Shown piece after piece: positions 59,270 to 64,000 of a stretch of 64,000 nucleotides of DNA (position 1 is the stretch's first letter; every line of letters starts with the position of its first letter). The notes under the pieces were generated by a model that was given only the letters and a program-made list of their open reading frames with translations, ran no database searches and was not told where the DNA came from. The DNA comes from Isoetes taiwanensis (taxonomy: Eukaryota; Streptophyta; Lycopodiopsida; Isoetales; Isoetaceae), in the NCBI GenBank assembly GCA_021234155.1, contig JAJEKV010000045.1:3057434-3121433 (forward strand). Direction: 5' to 3'. A program made the translations under genes and the position numbers.

Positions 59270-60107
59270 AGAGATGCTTTGGGAGAGGCCGCTCACGGCG
59301 AACCTCGGGCGCTACCACCTCCGCAACAGATGGTTCGATGATGAGTGTCGGCAGCTCAAACGCACACTCTGGCAAATCACTGATCCCACCTCCCGCCCAC
59401 AGGCCATCAGTCAATACCGCTCTTTCCTCAAGGACAAGAAATCCAGATACCTCGCAGAGCACCAGCAACAGATGTTTGGTCTTCTGGATCGGCACCCCAA
59501 GACATTCTGGAGAAGGGTCTTGAGCAAGACTGCACAGCCCTCAGGGAACATCACCTCGGAGCAATGGGTACAGTACTTGCAACAGCTTTACAACCCGCTC
59601 GGGGGTCGGACACCAGTCCCTTCACAGATAGGTATGGCTCTGGTCATCACAGGGGGGATGTCATCATGGGCCTACAACGTCTAGCTAATGGGAAGGCAGC
59701 AGATTTAGATGGCATGCAGGCGGAACTTCTGAAATGGGCTGGGCCTCCACTGGTGTCTGTCCTCATGGCATTATTCAATAAAGCATTGCAAGAAGGCTTT
59801 TCTCCGCAGTGGACCACTAGTAGAGTTGTGCCCATATACAAGGCAGGGGACCCTCACTGCCCGGCCAACTATCGTACTATTATGGTCAGCTCTCTCTTTG
59901 CGAAACTGTTGACTGGCATCCTTGAGCAGCAGCTGACAATATGGGCAGAGGAGGCAGATGTGCGAGCTCTTACATATGCAGGTTTTCGGCCCAGGCATTC
60001 TATCATTGATCATATCTTCACTCTGCGCACATTGATTGAGGACAGCAGGAATCACCGGCAAAACCTGTACTGCTGCTTCGTGGATTGGTTATCTAAGTTA
60101 AACAATT
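59270..60107 (+). pseudogene. Truncated reverse transcriptase of the second LINE
   Basis: A linker (RNRWFDDECRQLKRTLWQIT, FWRRVLSKTAQPSGNITSEQ), then RT blocks (LANGKAADLDGMQAELLKWA, SRVVPIYKAGDPHCPANYRT, LTYAGFRPRHSIIDHIFTLR). The text ends in the FVDW block, before the catalytic aspartates, where LTR-derived sequence begins. Confidence 0.88.
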
Positions 60108-60225
60108 AACTTAGATATGTGCCCCTTGCCACTTCTAAGGTATACAAGGCTACATGTGTAGACTTGTATAGTGACGGGTCCAGGAATATACGTATTTATG
60201 GCGTATACTCCCCTGGAATGTCACA
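60085..60225 (-). repeat. Chromovirus LTR-end remnant
   Basis: About 60110-60225 matches the LTR end near 22130-22247 (TAGTGACGGG, TATACGTATTTATGGC, GGAATGTCACA). It abuts the truncated LINE directly; the exact border is uncertain. Confidence 0.7.
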
Positions 60226-62286
60226 AGGACTTTCTTTGATTTTATATATGTGCGTCGCATGTCGTTTGCATCGAATGTAGTATAGAATCGCTAAAAGAAA
60301 TTGAACAGAAGATAGCTAGCAATCGAAACCAATGATTATCAGTCAAGTGTGTCTGTCTGAATCACTCCATCTACTATGTGTCAGAATCATACTTGGTATG
60401 TCCATGCATGTATTCCATTCACATCAATGGCATTTCTAACTATCGGTATATGGACTGATGTTCTTGAATTTTGAGTTGATTGTCATGTTGAAGCACTTTC
60501 AAATCAAGTGATGGTAAGTGTTGGAGTATGATAAAATCTCTAGCAACCAGACAATGTGTCATCAATGTTTAAGGAAATTGCGTAGAAATAAAAGTTGGCA
60601 GAATATTAGTTAGAAGTAAGTTTAAAATATTATTGTGGGTGTTCGTGTGAGGGTCTAATTTTAGTCTTTAACAATTTAAAATGTCAATTTGTTGATTGGT
60701 TTTAGAGCCTATGTATGGATCGCGTTACGTTTGTGGAGTGTAAGTGTTCATCGAACTAATTCATCGATCTAAAATTGTGCCTTTAAAAGGTTGATTGACA
60801 ACCCAAGAGGAAAGTATATAAAAGCTTCATGCTATATTATGAAAGTATTTTATAAATTAAAAGACGTGAAGCCAATCCTATATGAATGACATTATAATAT
60901 CTTGACTTTGTCAAGCTTGAAGTGTTTATATTCTCCACTGTTTTAAGTTAGCTCATGCATATGACATAATAATGCATGGTGGGTGGTTTACCTAGGGCTT
61001 GAAGCAAGCAAATACGATACATGTACAATGCCTTCATAATTCTAGAAGAGAACCAAAGGAAATAATGTGCTAATGCACTGTGGGTTGCCCTTGGAATTGT
61101 GTTGTAGATGGGTCTAGAAGCTAAGCTAATGACATGTGAAACATGCTTAAGTTAGAGGTCTGATTGCTAGACACAGATAGTGGATAGAGGACATAAGATC
61201 TTCCATCTAATGGGTTTTGGAATGTCACATTCTGAACCTGTATGTTGCCTACTTGGTAAGCAGCAACAACACCAAACATGTACAACATGGCACATGTTCT
61301 TCAATTTGTATCATTGAATCAACATGATGTGTACTATCAGATATAGTGTGTACTGGTTGTTTCTTTGGTGGTAACACTGAAACATTACTGGAACCACTCA
61401 TAACAGTGGGAAACAATAGAATTAAAAATTCACATCAACATCTGGTATCTAATTTGACAGATGTATCCAGACATTCCACAATCTCCATTATGCCTAAGAG
61501 CAAAACTTGTTCTGATTCTGATGGTGATAACCTGATATTTCATGTAATCTTTCTTTTGCATGTAATATCAAATCTGCCTTAACCTCAAAAAAAAAAAAAA
61601 AAAAAAAAGATAACCTGATAGAGTAGGAAACACTACCTTTTGAGTGGCTTGCAATCATATAATTAAATTAGAAATGTCATCAATAAATTAGGAATAAACA
61701 CACCTATCCTGGCCTGGCTGCTCTGATCGATGCTATTCCGAAAGGAGTGGGATAAGTAAGTAAGGGTGGAGTGATTGAAAACCAAAAAGTCTCAAAAGTG
61801 TGATGACTAGGATGGTCTAGTCAGCATGTACATGGTAATTACATCCTCTCATGTGGAATCTAACATATATGGGCCACGTACAAATGCCGTATGTACTATG
61901 TGGGCCTTAGTGAAACAACATGAAGTTGGTGCAGCAAGCAACCCTAGAAATGGAATGATGAAAAGCAACCCTAACCTAAAAATCGGAGAACCGGAATTCC
62001 TGGAGAGCCTCATCGAATGTCAAATCCGTCGATTCATGCACAAGGAAAAAAAAAAAAATTTGGACCACCCCAATGCCCACATCCTTTGCCACGATGTTTA
62101 AGATCCATGGCGGTGCTACTAGTCAAATGATGATAATCCGACACACATAATACGTGATCATGCCATTCTGGTCTGCCAACAACTCCTCTTCCCTGTCCTC
62201 CGCCTTCTGCTACTTCTGGTACTCTGGTTGCATTTATTATCCTCAGAGTCGGAGCCAGACATAACTGCAAAGATCATCATGCCCAT
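60226..62286. other. Intergenic DNA upstream of the E1 gene
   Basis: No coding region is convincing. It contains a small poly(A) retroposition (61538-61608) and presumably the E1 promoter and 5' untranslated region toward its right end. Confidence 0.45.
61526..61620 (+). mobile_element. Minute poly(A) retroposon
   Basis: GATAACCTGATA occurs at 61526-61537 and again at 61609-61620. The 71 bp between them are about 47 bp of unique sequence plus a run of about 24 A. This is a perfect 12-bp target duplication around an extremely 5'-truncated LINE-mobilised copy. Confidence 0.8.
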
Positions 62287-62352
62287 TTGGGCACTCTTTT
62301 CCTCCTGATTTTTCTTAGATCAATCAGCTCTTCTTTTCATTGTCTAGCGGAA

Positions 62353-64000
62353 ATGGTCACCATGGAAGTCGATAAATCAAAGAAAGCCCATATTGCATCT
62401 CCTATCATTCATCCCCAAACTACTGCAGATGAGGTGCATTACTCTCGTTTAATTCACACTATGGGAAAGGGAGGAGTGGAAAAGCTCCAGCAGAGTAGAG
62501 CATTAATATTGGGTTGTAAAGGTTTAGGTGCAGAGATAGCAAAGAATCTGGTGCTTTCTGGAATTTGTGGTGTTGGATTAGTCGATGATGGCATTGTTCT
62601 AGTAGAAGATCTGGGAAGTAATATGCTGCTCAGGGAAGATGATGTTGGTAGCACTAGGGCTGCTGCTACTGCTAAGAACCTGAGCGAGTTGAATTTGAAT
62701 GTTGAAGTGGTCACATTATCAGATTCAATGGTAGAGAGCAACTTGCATTGCTATCAGGTTGTGATAGCAACTAAGGGACCATTTACATATCTCGAGCATG
62801 TGAATCACCTATGTAGATTGGCTAATGTCCATTTTGTTGCAACTGTCAGTCGTGGAGTTTTTGGTTTTACCTTTGTGGACTTGGGAAAAGATTTCTGTGT
62901 CATTGACCAAACAGGTGAGCTTGCAAGGCCTGTACTAGTAGAGAGCATAACCCAAGATTTTCCAGCCACAATCACAGTTGTTGAAGAGCAGAGGCATGGC
63001 TTGGAAGATGGGGATCAGGTAGTCTTCAGTGGGATCATGGGTATGCAGGAAGTTAACGATAGAGCATATTCAGTCACTGTTACAGGCACCACATCCTTCA
63101 CCATACCCGAGGACACCCGAGGTTTCCAACCTTATGGTTCTGGAGGTTATTTTCGAAAGAGTCGGCCTCCAAAGCACATCGAATTTCTTCCTTTAGATAG
63201 GGCTTTATTTTCACCAGAGTTCTGTGTCTATGATCCATTGAAAGCCTCTCGGCTGCCTCATCTACATGTTGCTTTTCAGGCCATAGATGAGTTTGAAAGG
63301 AGGCGTAAGCCTTCTTTATGGGACTCAATCCATGACCATGATATGTGTGAATTGTTACAGCTGGCTAGAAACTTGTGGTGTAGCTTCAAAGATATGAACA
63401 GATTGAGAGCCTTTGGCAATAGTAAAACTGTATCTGATAAGTTATATGATTTAGCAAGACTTGAAGACGGGCAACCTAGCAGACATGATGACACAGATGA
63501 AGCATGTTCTGATAGAGTCCTTGATGGACAAGGAAGCATCTCAAGTGATCATTGCCAAAGACATGAAGGGTCATCAAGTTCAACATCTAATGGAATAGCA
63601 GAGAACAACGAAGGAATAGGAGGGTGGCAAGCAAGTGATGTTAATGAGGAGATAGTGAGGTCACTAGCACAGGCTGCAAGTATAGAGCTTTGCCCAGTGG
63701 CTGCAATTATGGGCGGATTCACAGCTCAAGAAGTTATGAAGGTGCACGACATGGTTCTACATGATATAAATGACTTAAATCTTATTCTTGTCTCTTGTAA
63801 TTCATAATTACCTCATGAAATTCTGATAATCTGACAGAACAAGTAAATCAACCAGCTATATATCTCATATTCCGTATGTAAATGTCTAGGTGGTACATAG
63901 ATGACCCAGCTATGCCATATAAAATTCTACACGATACATTATACAATCCTAACTTTTTTATCAATGTGGCAGGCGATATCAGGTGTGTTTATGCCTTTGC
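62353..64000 (+). CDS. UBA1: Ubiquitin-activating enzyme E1 (UBA1 type), 5' part
   Basis: Exon 62353-63741 (463 codons) and the start of a second exon at 63973; the gene runs off the window. E1 activates ubiquitin with ATP and loads it on its catalytic cysteine. Seen here are the inactive adenylation domain (YSRLIHTMGKGGVEKLQ, LILGCKGLGAEIAKNLVLSG) and the FCCH domain (LEDGDQVVFSGIMGMQEVND, PPKHIEFLPL), then a helical part (LHVAFQAIDEFERRRKPS) and IELCPVAAIMGGFTAQEVMK. The frame would stop at 63807. However, AAG/GTGCAC at 63741/63742 and GTGGCAG/GCG at 63972/63973 join to EVMK-AISGVFMPL, matching the E1 family, so the stop is intronic. A serine-rich stretch of about 60 residues before the last block is unusual. 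The cysteine and ubiquitin-fold domains lie outside the window. In-frame ATGs at 62287 and 62362 are alternatives; 62353 gives the family-like start. Confidence 0.9.

Larger units (their letters stand above)
57050..60107 (+). mobile_element. Second LINE, plus strand, 3'-truncated
   Basis: Order: coiled-coil ORF1 remnant (57104-58100), endonuclease (about 58270-59110), linker and N-terminal RT (59270-60107). It ends abruptly at an LTR remnant before the catalytic ADD box. Many frame breaks. More GC-rich than its surroundings. Confidence 0.85.

Noticed and set aside
63742-63807. Stop codon suggesting a truncated E1 with only the inactive adenylation half
   Set aside because: A GT-AG intron from 63742 to 63972 joins EVMK to AISGVFMPL, the expected E1 continuation, so the stop is intronic.
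1-64000. tRNA and rRNA genes
   Set aside because: The only tRNA-related strings are the primer-binding sites; no cloverleaf or rRNA segment was recognised by eye.

Overview
The window is nuclear DNA of a land plant. It holds spliced plant genes with short introns (an ankyrin-repeat protein, a secreted GH5 endo-beta-mannanase and a ubiquitin-activating enzyme E1), plant-type LTR retrotransposons primed by initiator-Met tRNA (primer-binding site TGGTATCAGAGC), chromoviruses, L1-like LINEs and nested DNA transposons. I cannot name the species. Host genes occupy only the two edges; roughly 57 kb between them is layered mobile DNA, much of it interrupted or decayed.

Layout. 0.5-3.1 kb: ankyrin gene (2 exons) and mannanase (5 exons), both on the minus strand. 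3.1-5.8 kb: repeat-rich intergenic DNA. 5.8-21.2 kb: a tandem LTR/internal/LTR/internal element with one unfamiliar capsid- or gag-like gene, split by a complete minus-strand Ty3/gypsy chromovirus (6617-17551). 21.2-35.3 kb: two further degenerate minus-strand chromoviruses sharing a middle LTR; the first is broken by a 3.2 kb TA-flanked DNA transposon. 35.3-41.0 kb: a young Ty1/copia element with 695-bp LTRs and a perfect TAAAA target duplication, inserted in the third chromovirus. 42.0-56.8 kb: a minus-strand LINE split by a 9.3 kb TA-flanked transposon, itself split by a 5.1 kb transposon with its own genes, plus a poly(A) retroposon. 57.0-60.1 kb: a truncated plus-strand LINE fused to an LTR remnant. 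60.2-62.3 kb: non-coding. 62.35 kb to the end: the 5' part of a UBA1-type E1 gene that continues past the window.

The outstanding observation is in the chromovirus at 6617-17551. Between its 5' LTR and gag lie about 4.4 kb of extra coding sequence, absent from the chromovirus next door. The first extra gene (14386-15568) fuses a novel N-terminal domain and a charged coiled-coil-like segment to a complete histone H3 tail-core junction and histone fold. The next two (12827-14162 and 12175-12666) are unfamiliar and carry long acidic tracts. The same element encodes an integrase-linked chromodomain. A retrotransposon carrying its own histone H3, with possible acidic histone-binding partners, is a candidate undescribed chromatin-manipulating system. 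This copy is dead: most of its premature stops fit C-to-T changes, and RNase H plus the integrase core are deleted.
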